The notes under the pieces: generated by a model | What the model saw: only the letters and a program-made list of their open reading frames with translations | What the model was told of the DNA's origin: nothing | Database searches by the model: none | From: JANNYA01 sp031409855 | GTDB taxonomy: Bacteria > Pseudomonadota > Gammaproteobacteria > Xanthomonadales > SZUA-5 | NCBI GenBank assembly: GCA_031409855.1 | Contig: JANNYA010000199.1 | Coordinates: forward strand, 28,013-92,012 | Direction: 5' to 3' | Length of the DNA: 64,000 bases | Position numbers and translations under genes: made by a program | Shown: in pieces, positions 34,035 to 43,379 of the stretch | How positions within the stretch are numbered: position 1 is the first letter of the stretch | Layout of the letters: each line of letters begins with the position of its first letter

Positions 34035-36401
34035 ATGACTCAATCCGTTTTCAAAATAACGTTTTCCAAACTGGCGTCAATCGCTGTCGCCCTCGTCGCG
34101 CTTGTGCTTGCCCTTGATTATTTCTACCCGCCACCGCTGGAAAAATTTCTAGCGCAACGCTCCGCACAGCTGATTTTGGCGGCTGACGGCGCACCATTGC
34201 GGGCTTTTCCCGATGCGCGGGGTGTCTGGCGCTACCCAGTTAGCGCCAAGGATGTCGCCCCCGCCTATTTGCACGTCTTGTTGAACTATGAAGACCGCTG
34301 GTTTTATCGCCATCCTGGCGTCAACCCGCTGGCGCTGGTGCGCGCGGTGGCACAAGCGGCGTTTTATCGGCGGCCAGTTTCCGGCGGTTCGACCATCACC
34401 ATGCAGGTGGCGCGCATTATTGAAGGGATTCCGCACAGCACCGTCGGCAAACTGCACCAAATCGTGCGCGCCCTGCAGTTGGAGCGGCGTTTGAGCAAGG
34501 CGCAGATACTAGATTTGTATTTACGATTTGCGCCCTATGGCGGCACGATTGAGGGCGTCGAAACCGCATCGCGGGCTTATTTAGGCAAATCCAGCCACGA
34601 TTTGAGCGACGCAGAATCCGCACTTTTGGTAGTTTTACCGCAGCGCCCGAGCGCACTGCGCCCGGATCGCAGCAGCGCGGCCGCGCAGCGCGCGCGTGAC
34701 AAGGTGTTGCTGCGTATGCAGGGTTTAGGCGTGTGGACTGCCGCGCGCGTAGCGGATGCCCAGCTTGAACAGGTTTTTGCAAAGCGCTTGCGTGTGCCAA
34801 TGTTGGCGCCGCTATTTGCGCAGCGGCTGCATGCAGAGAACCCGGACGCGGATCAAATCCAAACCGGCATTGATACGCGCTGGCAGCAAATGGCGGAAGC
34901 GCGCGTGGTAAACCATATCAAGCGCTTTGCGCCCGCAACCTCGGCAGCGGTGTTGATTGTGGACAATGAAACGATGCTGGCGCGTGCTTATGTGGGCTCG
35001 GCGCTATTTGGCGAGGCGAAAAGTTACGGCCACATCGACATGGTGCAAGCCAGTCGTTCGCCCGGATCCACGCTGAAACCCACACTCTATGCCCTGGCAC
35101 TCGACGCTGGGCTGATCCATTCGGAAAGCCTATTGCTAGATGCGCCTCAAGAGTTTGCAGGCTATCGCCCGGCGAATTTTTCCGAAAGCTTCAACGGCCC
35201 GGTATCGGCCGCGTCCGCCCTGCGTTTGAGCCTGAATATTCCCGCCGTGGATTTGCTTGATCGCATTGGTCCCGGTAAGTTTTATTCAGCGCTTGAACAC
35301 GCCGGATTAAAACTTCAGCTGCCTGAAGGTGCCGAACCGAATTTAAGTTTGATCCTGGGCGGGGCGGGGGTACGCTTGGAAGATCTAGTAGGAATGCACG
35401 CAGCGTTAGCGCGCGGTGGGTTCGCCGCCCGAGTACGTTGGACAGCGGGCGATGCCAGCTCGAACCGCCGTCTGATGAGTCCCGGTGCCGCATGGATCAC
35501 CTACCAAATGCTAAGCGATGGCGGGCGCTTAGGCGCTGGCGACAGCGTCATGTTTGATCGTGGCAATCGCCGACGCATTGCTTTCAAAACTGGCACTAGC
35601 TTTGGCTTTCGCGATGCCTGGGCGCTCGGCACCACGCCCAAAGTCACGATCGGCGTTTGGATTGGCAGGCCCGATGGCACGCCGAACCCGGGTAGCTTTG
35701 GTGCGGTCAGCGCCTTGCCACTGTTGTTTGAGCTATTTGACGGCATTTCGCAGGCTAGTTTAGGCACCGAAGCCGGGCCACCGGCCAGCGTGAGTAAAGC
35801 CGACATTTGCTGGCCACTAGGTTTGCGCTTTGATGCTGCGCTGCCGGAGCTGTGTCATAAAAAAATGCAGGCGTATGTATTGGACGAAACCTCGCCCGCG
35901 ACTTTGCCCGAGCGCAGCGCGAAACTTTGGCAGGCGGGCGTCACCGAATATTTCGCCGATCCGAATACCGGCCTGCGGCGCAATGCCAGCTGTTTGGATG
36001 CAACAGTGCAGGTCAAACAAATAGCACGCTGGCCAGCGCTGGCTTATCCCTGGTTAAGTAGCCGAATGCGCACGCTCGCGAGCCTGCCAGGCTTAAGTAA
36101 AGGTTGCACACCTGATGCGATGCGCCCCGAAGCGCTGGTCATCGAAGGTGTGCTGGACGGCGCGATCCTAAAGCCGCCCAGCAATCGTGATACGAACGCG
36201 GCCACCCGCGCCGTGCCGGTTGGCGTGCGCGCAATCGGCAGCGATTCGGTGATTAGCTGGCTGCTGGATGGCGCGCTGTTGGCCCGTATGCAAGGCGGTG
36301 AAAGTTTGAAAATGGATCTGCCGAGCGTCGGGAAACATCGCTTGGTGGCGCTGGATAGCGAGGGCCGCTATGCAGCGATTGAATTTTCGGTGATTTTGTA
36401 G
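34035..36401 (+). CDS. pbpC: Penicillin-binding protein 1C (bifunctional glycosyltransferase/transpeptidase)
   Basis: 788 residues from the ATG at 34035 (a GTG one codon upstream is also possible). An N-terminal membrane anchor (about 10-30) is followed by a GT51 glycosyltransferase with EDRWFYRHPGVNP and GGSTITMQVARI, then a transpeptidase with SPGSTLKP (active Ser about 345), LSLN, and KTGTSFGFRDAWALG. A C-terminal BiPBP_C domain ends the protein. This domain order defines PBP1C, which polymerises peptidoglycan in the periplasm and in E. coli is encoded beside yfhM. Confidence 0.97.
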   Translation: MTQSVFKITFSKLASIAVALVALVLALDYFYPPPLEKFLAQRSAQLILAADGAPLRAFPDARGVWRYPVSAKDVAPAYLHVLLNYEDRWFYRHPGVNPLALVRAVAQAAFYRRPVSGGSTITMQVARIIEGIPHSTVGKLHQIVRALQLERRLSKAQILDLYLRFAPYGGTIEGVETASRAYLGKSSHDLSDAESALLVVLPQRPSALRPDRSSAAAQRARDKVLLRMQGLGVWTAARVADAQLEQVFAKRLRVPMLAPLFAQRLHAENPDADQIQTGIDTRWQQMAEARVVNHIKRFAPATSAAVLIVDNETMLARAYVGSALFGEAKSYGHIDMVQASRSPGSTLKPTLYALALDAGLIHSESLLLDAPQEFAGYRPANFSESFNGPVSAASALRLSLNIPAVDLLDRIGPGKFYSALEHAGLKLQLPEGAEPNLSLILGGAGVRLEDLVGMHAALARGGFAARVRWTAGDASSNRRLMSPGAAWITYQMLSDGGRLGAGDSVMFDRGNRRRIAFKTGTSFGFRDAWALGTTPKVTIGVWIGRPDGTPNPGSFGAVSALPLLFELFDGISQASLGTEAGPPASVSKADICWPLGLRFDAALPELCHKKMQAYVLDETSPATLPERSAKLWQAGVTEYFADPNTGLRRNASCLDATVQVKQIARWPALAYPWLSSRMRTLASLPGLSKGCTPDAMRPEALVIEGVLDGAILKPPSNRDTNAATRAVPVGVRAIGSDSVISWLLDGALLARMQGGESLKMDLPSVGKHRLVALDSEGRYAAIEFSVIL

Positions 36402-36524
36402 GGTTCACCGGCGCGCCAACGCGCTGAATGGTTTCGGTGCAAACCGTTGGCGTTGCATTTCTGAACAACTTTCATAGGGTGCGTTTCGCGGTGAAACAGC
36501 ATCACCTACTGATCGCAAAGCTGA

Positions 36525-36656
36525 TCAATCGGATGACTGCAAATCTCTTCGCAACCCATCAATAAATCCTAAATCCAATGGCAAGCCCTCCAGCGCGTGC
36601 AACGGCACAATGCCAGTAGCGCGCGCAATCTCGGGTGCATCAAACTCGTTGTGCGA
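36525..36656 (-). pseudogene. Possible gene remnant (C-terminal fragment)
   Basis: The 338-bp gap between pbpC and the SEC-C gene contains, on the minus strand, an open stretch of 43 codons that reads like the end of a real protein (FDAPEIARATGIVPLHALEG, then LPLDLGFIDGLRRDLQSSD) with coding-like codon use. An in-frame TAG lies immediately upstream and no start codon follows it, so this looks like a decayed fragment. The parent family is not identified. Confidence 0.35.
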
Positions 36657-36739
36657 CTAGTTTAGCCTGGGTCGCTATTACCTGCAGCTTTTCGCCGCTT
36701 GCTATGCTCGCCCCCTAAATCACCCAATCCGAGCACAAC

Positions 36740-37771
36740 ATGGCCCAAACCGGAAGAAACGAGCGCTGCCCGTGCGGCAGTGGCAAAAAATTTAAGCACT
36801 GCTGCTTGCTTGAGCAAATCAAGCCCACTCAGGAGTCCGTGACATCGCGCCGACTTGCGCGTTTGGCGGATTGGGTTGCGGCGAAATTTCGCAGTCAAAT
36901 TCCAGCGCAAGCGGATGAGTTCTTCTTTGAATTCGATGCCGACGAGCGCGAAATCCTCAATTCAGGCACGCACGCGGGCGCAAATGGCGTGGCCACGCTG
37001 GTCACCGACTTTATTTGTGTGGACGGCCTATTTGAGCTGCGCGGCGAGATGCAGACCGGTTTAGATTGGTTTTTAGAACTCGGCGGGCCGTTTTCGCTTG
37101 AGGATCGGGAATTTTATCAAGCGCTCAGTCTTTCCGGGCTGCGCGCCTATCAGGTGCTATCGGTTGAGCCCGGCGTGGGCATGGACCTACTCGACTTGTT
37201 TGCGCCAGAAATGGAAAGTGGCTTTATTCATGAAAAATTGGGTTCAACGCAAATCGCGGTCGGTGATGTCATTGGTGGGCGCTTGATCGCTAGTGACGGT
37301 GTCATGCAAATTGCCGCGATGGTGCCGTTTCAAGCAAGCGATGCCGATACACTGCTGGAAAATTACATCGAAGATTTGGCGTTTGCGCGCGCCCAAGCCG
37401 GGTTTTCGGACGACGACGCTGACGACGACGACGAAGCCGAAAACGCTGACGAGATGGAAAATATCGCGGCGTTTGACGCCGCAATTGACCGCTACGCTTT
37501 GACGCATACGCCTGACAGCGAGGTGCCAGCAGATTCTGTAAGTGCGGTTAGGATCTATGGTGACGAGGATCAGATTGTTGCGCAATTAGCCGAGGATTCT
37601 GAAGATCGAGCTGACGAAGATCAAGGCGATGACGATGACGATGACGTCGAGTTCGACGAGGACAGCATGCGTAATATTGCCGAAGAAATGATGTTAGAAG
37701 ATATCGTCGCAGCGAAGGTTGTCGCTACATTTTGGCTGGAGTCGGTGTTGAATAGCCTCGTGCAAGATTGA
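36740..37771 (+). CDS. SEC-C metal-binding protein with an acidic tail
   Basis: 343 residues. The N-terminus is a SEC-C zinc motif, RNERCPCGSGKKFKHCC (residues 6-22), as found at the C-terminus of SecA and in many uncharacterised proteins. The middle part is a globular domain (about 60-210) with no family I can name. Two strongly acidic runs follow (about 226-245 and 295-315), one containing DDDDDD. The remaining C-terminus is helical. The zinc motif suggests nucleic-acid or ribosome interaction, but for this architecture the role is unknown. It converges with the broken ATP-grasp-like gene downstream. Confidence 0.8.
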   Translation: MAQTGRNERCPCGSGKKFKHCCLLEQIKPTQESVTSRRLARLADWVAAKFRSQIPAQADEFFFEFDADEREILNSGTHAGANGVATLVTDFICVDGLFELRGEMQTGLDWFLELGGPFSLEDREFYQALSLSGLRAYQVLSVEPGVGMDLLDLFAPEMESGFIHEKLGSTQIAVGDVIGGRLIASDGVMQIAAMVPFQASDADTLLENYIEDLAFARAQAGFSDDDADDDDEAENADEMENIAAFDAAIDRYALTHTPDSEVPADSVSAVRIYGDEDQIVAQLAEDSEDRADEDQGDDDDDDVEFDEDSMRNIAEEMMLEDIVAAKVVATFWLESVLNSLVQD

Positions 37772-37774
37772 AAT

Positions 37775-39116
37775 TTAAGCGAACTCGCCGGGCGCAAGCA
37801 AACGCGACGGAATCTCGACCACCGAAGCAAAACCACCACCCGGTGTACGGAAGTTCGTGGTTTGCCCCTGATACAAGCGCGCGGCGTACAGCAAAACCTC
37901 GCTAGCATAGCTATAGGCACGCAGGTCGCTTTTTAGCTGCACCTCCGTGCCATCGACATTTTGTACCCGCAGGCTGGGGGCAACGATGCGTTGCGCGACG
38001 TAATGGCCGCGCAAGATTTCCTCGAATACCCGCCGCGTTAGCTTATCCCCGCGATAGGTAGCCTTGCCGCCAAAGCCGTCTGCAGGCTTGAAAAACCATT
38101 CGCGGCGGCTTTGCCAGAGTGCGTCAGCTTTGGCGGTTGTGACTAATTGCGTAGGCGGCACGCGCGCTATGCATCGCGCAATATCTTCAGCATTTGCGCC
38201 TATTGATTGCAAAAATGCGGTATCACTTAGACGTATCAACAGGCGTTTGTCGGCAAATAGGGCGTGCGCTTGCGGATGCGGCGTGATCACTGCCAAATCC
38301 TCTAGCCAGGCCGTGCGTAAGTTCGCGCTCGCAGTGGTGTTAAACGCGAAATCAGTGCTGCGGTTATAAACTAGATCGACCACGACGCCATCCAATTGCA
38401 GCGAATTTTCGACAATGCTCAACGCGCGCGGGTCACAAATGCTGGCGCGGATGCCGGCGCGTTCAAACAGGCGTTGAAACAAAAGGAATTCAGGCAGCAA
38501 ATACTGTTGCGTCGGTGACTCGTCGACGATAGCGATGTGGCGCAACGGCGCATCACCCTTGACGGCGCGCCATTCGCGATTAAACATGGCCAACAGTTTG
38601 GCGGCGTCGTCCGCTTGCGTTTGTACTGCATCAGCAACACCGCAGCACGCCCGCTGCGCGCGCTAGCGTCATATTAAGCAATGCGCCGCCGGCATTGGTG
38701 TTGATTTCAATCAGCTGCGGCCCGCGCGCGCTTAAATGAAAATCGTAGCCCATCAAAACCCCCTGCGCAGCACTGGCGTGTTGGGCGATTTCGGGCGCGT
38801 CGCTCAGCGCCGCCAAGCGCCAGCCGGGCAGGGCGGTGATGCGTTGATGTGCGGCAATGAATTGCTTAATCAGATCGAGATCAGCCGTGCTAACGAACAC
38901 GGTGGTGTTTGAAAATAAAGTTTCTGGGCACTCTGCAACCGCAGGCGCAAAGGCTTCAAATTCACGCGCCAACTCATTTTTGAGTTTTGCGCGATCAAGC
39001 GTGATACAGGCGCAGTGTTCATTTAGGGCTTGCGCCAAGGTGGCTCGGGTGGCTTGGGTGGACAGGCTCGCTAAGTCAGGCAATGTGTTGCTGGATTGAA
39101 CCGAAGTTATTGGCAC
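37775..39116 (-). pseudogene. ATP-grasp-like gene broken by a frameshift
   Basis: Two adjacent minus-strand frames clearly belong to one protein. The upstream part (start GTG at 39116 with AGGAG) ends with MGYDFHLSARGPQLIEINTN and then loses frame at LARA; the downstream part resumes as QRACCGVADAVQTQADDAAK and continues with FNREW...HIAIVDESPTQQYLLPEFLLFQRLFERAG, an ATP-grasp-like arrangement with FFKPADGFGGKATYRGD. The break is at a CG repeat (about 38656-38662): adding one GC unit restores the frame. It could be a sequencing error, a recent mutation or a slippage site. The intact protein would be about 447 residues. Substrate unknown. Confidence 0.8.
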
Positions 39117-39256
39117 GGCGTTTGCTCCTGAGATGTGCAATCCGACTTTGCATGAATACACATTTCCGTGTCACCCCAAGATCAACCCGGACACTAGCGA
39201 TTTCCGTGCTGGCATTGCACCATCAGGCTATCCATTCGATGCAGGGTACTAGCCAG

Positions 39257-39655
39257 ATGACTCAAGCCGCCCAATCAAATATTTCAAGTGCGCTGGCACT
39301 ATTGCTAGCCTCTGCGCTTAGCCTTGGCCAAATCGAGTTGGCATGTGCGGCCACAGCAGTGCCGGATCGCGTGAAAATTGGCAATGAAACTAAAAATACC
39401 AGCGGTGTTTTGGTCGGCTTACAAAGTGGTGATGTGGCTTGCTATTTGACGCTTAAAGATCAAAAGGGCCAAGAATTCACTGAGCTTGCGATTTTTGAAA
39501 TCTGCGAAATGACCCAGTTGGTGGGCAAACGCTTGCGCTTGAGCTATCGCATCGAAAGCGTCCTCGCCGATTCCTGTCAGGGCGACCCAGAGTGCAAAGA
39601 CACGCAGAAAGTGGCATTAGTCAATTCGATCAAAGTGCTTAAACCGGGAAAATAA
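39257..39655 (+). CDS. Exported protein of unknown function
   Basis: A 132-residue protein. I chose the ATG at 39257 (MTQAAQSNISSALALLLASA) because it leads into a signal peptide cleaved near ACAATA; earlier in-frame starts add a run of unlikely sequence. The mature protein has four Cys (VACYL, EICEM, DSCQG, PECKD), likely disulfide-paired, and an OB-like beta pattern (VKIGNETKNTSGVLVGL...RLRLSYRIESVL). It is divergent from the broken ATP-grasp-like gene. Family not recognised. Confidence 0.6.
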   Translation: MTQAAQSNISSALALLLASALSLGQIELACAATAVPDRVKIGNETKNTSGVLVGLQSGDVACYLTLKDQKGQEFTELAIFEICEMTQLVGKRLRLSYRIESVLADSCQGDPECKDTQKVALVNSIKVLKPGK

Positions 39656-39746
39656 CCCTGTAAGCGCGCTATTGTGGAAACTGCCAAGTCCGGGATCTCA
39701 AGCAACTTGATGCGCTCAAACCCACACCCTTCCCACGGTGTGAAAT

Positions 39747-40739
39747 TCAGGCGCGCAGTTTGCTCGAACTGCGTTCTGGTAGGGGCAAGGTCAACTTATA
39801 TTCGGCCAGTGTTTGCGCCAAGCCATCGCGCCAATCGGGCAGGCGAATATCAAATTCGCGGGCAATTTTAGAGTTGCTCAACAATGAATACCGTGGTCGT
39901 GGCGCTTTTGCCGCAAACACTTTGCTCGAAACTGGCGTGGTTTTGGGTGCTTCAGGCAACAAGCCAAGCACGAATGCTTGATGAAAAATTTCGTTGGCGA
40001 ACTCAAACCAGTTGGTATGGCCGCCTGCAGTCAAGTGATAAGTTCCGGTGCGCGATTGGCCGGGCAAGGTCAGGTCTTGCAGCCAGCGCGAAATCATCGA
40101 TGCAACCGCACCGGCGATCCAGCGAACCGGCGTTGGCGCGCCAATTTGATCGTTGACGATATTGATTGGCATTGGCTCGTCGCCATTCGCACGCGCCTCA
40201 AGTTGTGCACCACCCAAGCGCAGCATGGTGCGCATAAAGTTGTTGCCGCGTGCGGCATACAGCCATTGGGTACGAAGAATCCAATGTGCGCACTCACTAT
40301 CAATAATTGCCAGGTCACCGCGCAATTTGCTACTGCCGTAAACCGATTGCGGCGCAGTCGGATCGCGCTCGGTCCAGGGGATTTGATTTTCCCCGGAATA
40401 GACGTAATCGGTGGAAAAATGCACCAGCATCGCGCTGAGTTCGCGGGCTTTGCGGCCTAGCATTGCGACGGCATTGGTATTGATCGCTTGTGCGCGCACA
40501 GGCTCCGATTGCGCCTGATCCACTGCGGTGTAGGCGGCGGCGTTGACGATCACATGCGGGCGAATTTGCTCAAGCAGGGTCGAGGCGGCATCTGCATCAT
40601 TTAAATCCAAGTGCAAACAGGGATAACCCGCCGGGCATTTGCTGTTGCGCGTAGTGATGCTGACATCACCAAAAATCGACAGCGCACGCTGCAACTCGAA
40701 GCCGAGTTGGCCATTTCCCCCGATCACGAGAATTTTCAT
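39747..40739 (-). CDS. rfbD: dTDP-4-dehydrorhamnose reductase
   Basis: A 330-residue SDR reducing dTDP-4-keto-L-rhamnose to dTDP-L-rhamnose. GGNGQLGFELQRAL at the N-terminus (cofactor loop), VNAAAYTAVDQAQSEP, FSTDYVYSG, and the catalytic YGSSKLRGD (Tyr-Lys) all match RmlD, with LRTQWLYAARGNNFMRTML downstream. Last gene of the minus-strand rfbBACD operon, 21 bp after rfbC. Confidence 0.96.
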   Translation of the reverse strand: MKILVIGGNGQLGFELQRALSIFGDVSITTRNSKCPAGYPCLHLDLNDADAASTLLEQIRPHVIVNAAAYTAVDQAQSEPVRAQAINTNAVAMLGRKARELSAMLVHFSTDYVYSGENQIPWTERDPTAPQSVYGSSKLRGDLAIIDSECAHWILRTQWLYAARGNNFMRTMLRLGGAQLEARANGDEPMPINIVNDQIGAPTPVRWIAGAVASMISRWLQDLTLPGQSRTGTYHLTAGGHTNWFEFANEIFHQAFVLGLLPEAPKTTPVSSKVFAAKAPRPRYSLLSNSKIAREFDIRLPDWRDGLAQTLAEYKLTLPLPERSSSKLRA

Positions 40740-40760
40740 CAGTTTCGACCTTTCTTCGCT

Positions 40761-41330
40761 TTACCGATCTCCGCTATTTTCATCATTCGGGAGTAAATCC
40801 TGTAGGTATGCTAATTTCGGCGCCATTTTGTCTTTGTTCGACAGAATCGCATTCTGCGCGTCAGGCCATTCCACCGCGATTTGCGGATCGGCGTGGTGGA
40901 TCGCACGGTCGAATTCTGCCTGATATGGGCGTGTGCACAAGTAACAGAACGTTGCAAATTTGCTAACAACTTGAAACCCGTGTGCAAAACCTTCGGGAAT
41001 CCAAAGTTGGCGATGATTATCAGCAGTCAACAAGCAGCCTTCCCATTGGCCGAAAGTTTTTGACCCTTTGCGCAGATCGACTGCAACGTCAAAAACTTCC
41101 CCTTCTAACACCCAAACTAGCTTTCCCTGTGGCTGCGGCCACTGGTAATGCAAACCGCGCAAAACGCCGCGCGCTGAGCGGGAAACGTTGATTTGCTGCG
41201 CAACTATGGGTGCTGCTGGGTTGGGTTGACGGGAACTGTTGAACGCTTCAAAAAAAAAACCTCGGCTGTCGCCATGTACCTTGGGTTCAATAATGACGGC
41301 GTCAGCCAATGACGTTGCAATTATTTTCAA
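40761..41330 (-). CDS. rfbC: dTDP-4-dehydrorhamnose 3,5-epimerase
   Basis: 189 residues; RmlC cupin. The catalytic His is in RGVLRGLHYQWPQPQGKLV (His61) and the catalytic Tyr position (Tyr136) is kept in RPYQAEFDRAIHHADP. It converts dTDP-4-keto-6-deoxyglucose to dTDP-4-keto-L-rhamnose. Its start overlaps the rfbA stop by 4 bp. Its codons 24-27 contain a run of ten T, a possible slippage site listed separately. Confidence 0.96.
   Translation of the reverse strand: MKIIATSLADAVIIEPKVHGDSRGFFFEAFNSSRQPNPAAPIVAQQINVSRSARGVLRGLHYQWPQPQGKLVWVLEGEVFDVAVDLRKGSKTFGQWEGCLLTADNHRQLWIPEGFAHGFQVVSKFATFCYLCTRPYQAEFDRAIHHADPQIAVEWPDAQNAILSNKDKMAPKLAYLQDLLPNDENSGDR
41250..41259 (-). repeat. Homopolymer tract (ten T in sense) inside rfbC
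   Basis: On the minus strand this reads GGT-TTT-TTT-TTT-GAA (Gly-Phe-Phe-Phe-Glu), ten consecutive T within codons 24-27 of rfbC. Tracts of this length near a 5' end can slip during replication and switch a gene on and off. Confidence 0.9.
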
Positions 41331-42229
41331 GATTTGTCCCCGCTTTTGATCAGCCCCGCGCCATCGATCAGCCCGAGCAAGTAGGTGCCGTAACTATTTT
41401 TTGCCAGCGGCTGGGCAAGAATGCGCAGCTGTTCGGCGCTAATCCAAGTATTCTGAAACGCGATTTCCTCAGGGCAGGCCACTTTTAAGCCCTGGCGCTC
41501 CTCAATTGTATGGACGAATGCCCCCGCCTGCAGCAGGGATTCGTGCGTGCCGGTGTCCAGCCAAGCAAAACCACGCCCCAGCTTCTGCACTTTAAGCGCG
41601 TCATGCTCCAAGTACACTCGATTGAGATCAGTGATTTCTAGCTCGCCGCGTGGCGAAGGTTTTAACGCAGCAGCAAAATCACAGACGCGTTCGTCGTAAA
41701 AATACAGCCCCGTCACGGCATAGTTTGATTTTGGCGCGCTGGGTTTTTCCTCAATACTCAAAACCTTGCCCGAGGCATCAAATTCGGCCACGCCATATCG
41801 TTCTGGGTCGCGCACGTAGTAGCCAAACACGGTTGCGCCCTGCGTGTCTTTTGCTGCGTTTTGCACCAACTCGGTCAGGCCATGGCCGTAAAAAATATTG
41901 TCGCCCAACACCAACGCACACGGTTTGCCATCAATAAATTCCCGGCCAATCAAAAAAGCTTGTGCCAAGCCATCGGGGCTGGGCTGCACCGCATATTGAA
42001 TATCCATGCCCCATTGGCTGCCATCGCCCAACAGGCGCATAAACATCGATTGCTCGTGCGGCGTGTTGATAATCAGCACTTTACGAATGCCGGCCAGCAT
42101 CAACACGCTCAGTGGGTAGTAAATCATTGGTTTGTCATGCACCGGCAGCAGCTGTTTACTGATGCTGATTGTCAGCGGATACAAACGTGTGCCGGAACCG
42201 CCGGCCAAAATGATGCCGCGATCAATCAT
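41327..42229 (-). CDS. rfbA: Glucose-1-phosphate thymidylyltransferase
   Basis: 300 residues, RmlA. GIILAGGSGTRLYPLT at the N-terminus is the nucleotidyltransferase signature; KQLLPVHDKPMIYYPLSVLM, VLGDNIFYGHG and GLYFYDERV follow. Forms dTDP-glucose from dTTP and glucose-1-phosphate, the entry to dTDP-rhamnose. Overlaps rfbB upstream and rfbC downstream by 4 bp each. Confidence 0.97.
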   Translation of the reverse strand: MIDRGIILAGGSGTRLYPLTISISKQLLPVHDKPMIYYPLSVLMLAGIRKVLIINTPHEQSMFMRLLGDGSQWGMDIQYAVQPSPDGLAQAFLIGREFIDGKPCALVLGDNIFYGHGLTELVQNAAKDTQGATVFGYYVRDPERYGVAEFDASGKVLSIEEKPSAPKSNYAVTGLYFYDERVCDFAAALKPSPRGELEITDLNRVYLEHDALKVQKLGRGFAWLDTGTHESLLQAGAFVHTIEERQGLKVACPEEIAFQNTWISAEQLRILAQPLAKNSYGTYLLGLIDGAGLIKSGDKS

Positions 42230-43293
42230 GACTTTGCCTCTGTAATCGCGCCAAGCCGCTCACCCCGGTAGCTGCCATCCAACACATGGCTGACCCAACT
42301 AGAATTATCCAGATACCAGCGCACCGTCTTTTCCATGCCGGAGGCAAAACTTTCCTGAGCCTTCCAGCCCAATTCACGCGCTAGTTTGGATGAATCTATG
42401 GCGTAGCGCCGGTCATGGCCGGGCCGATCTTTTACATAGGTGATTTGGCTGCTCGTTGGCTTGCCATCGCTGCGCGGGCGCAGCTGATCGACGAGTGCGC
42501 AAAGCGTATGCACGACTTCAATGTTTTCCTGTTCTGCATCGCCACCTACGTTGTAAACCTCGCCACTGCGTCCGCCCAATAAAACTGCGGCAATTGCGGC
42601 GACGTGATCGCCAACGTAAAGCCAGTCGCGCACATTCTTACCATCGCCATAAACCGGCAGCGGCGCACCGTTTAGCGCCTTGGTAATAATGAGCGGAATC
42701 AGCTTTTCCGGGAACTGATAGGGCCCGTAGTTGTTTGAACAATTCGTGGTCAGCGTAGGCAAGCCATAGGTGTGGTGAAACGCGCGCACCAAATGATCTG
42801 AGGCCGCTTTACTTGCAGAATAGGGCGAATTGGGCGCATAGGGCGTGGTTTCCGTGAACTTCCCCGTGGCACCGAGCGAGCCATAGACCTCGTCCGTCGA
42901 CACATGCAAAAAGCGAAAATCGGCCGCTAGTTCAATCGCTAATGCGCGCCAATAGGCGAGCGTGGCTTCCAATAGCGCCAGCGTGCCAACCACGTTGGTT
43001 TGCACAAACGCGGCCGGCCCATCAATGGAACGATCCACGTGGCTTTCAGCGGCGAAATTTAAAATTGCGCTCGGTTGATATTCGCGCAGAATTGAATCTA
43101 GCAGCGCGCGGTCGCCAATGTCGCCATGGATAAAAATATGCCCAGAGTTATTGTCCAAAGCGCGCAAAGTATCGCGATTGCCAGCATAGGTTAGTGCGTC
43201 TAAGTTGACGATACGCGCCGACTTACCGGCGTGCGTGAGGACGAAATTGCCGCCGATAAAGCCGGCACCGCCGGTGACTAGCCAAGTTTTCAT
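42226..43293 (-). CDS. rfbB: dTDP-glucose 4,6-dehydratase
   Basis: 355 residues, extended SDR. TGGAGFIGGNFV binds NAD+, and HVSTDEVYGSLG plus YSASKAASDHLVRAFHHTYGLP supply the catalytic Asp-Glu and Tyr-Lys residues. It forms dTDP-4-keto-6-deoxyglucose. First gene of the rfbBACD operon; the 86-bp AT-rich gap to the lpxH stop may hold its promoter. Confidence 0.97.
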   Translation of the reverse strand: MKTWLVTGGAGFIGGNFVLTHAGKSARIVNLDALTYAGNRDTLRALDNNSGHIFIHGDIGDRALLDSILREYQPSAILNFAAESHVDRSIDGPAAFVQTNVVGTLALLEATLAYWRALAIELAADFRFLHVSTDEVYGSLGATGKFTETTPYAPNSPYSASKAASDHLVRAFHHTYGLPTLTTNCSNNYGPYQFPEKLIPLIITKALNGAPLPVYGDGKNVRDWLYVGDHVAAIAAVLLGGRSGEVYNVGGDAEQENIEVVHTLCALVDQLRPRSDGKPTSSQITYVKDRPGHDRRYAIDSSKLARELGWKAQESFASGMEKTVRWYLDNSSWVSHVLDGSYRGERLGAITEAKS

Positions 43294-43379
43294 ATGGGTA
43301 TCGTGTTCAAAAATGGAATCTTAATAAAATGCAGCAAAAAATATTGCGTAATTTCGGTTTTGAATTCAAAAATCTGCCA

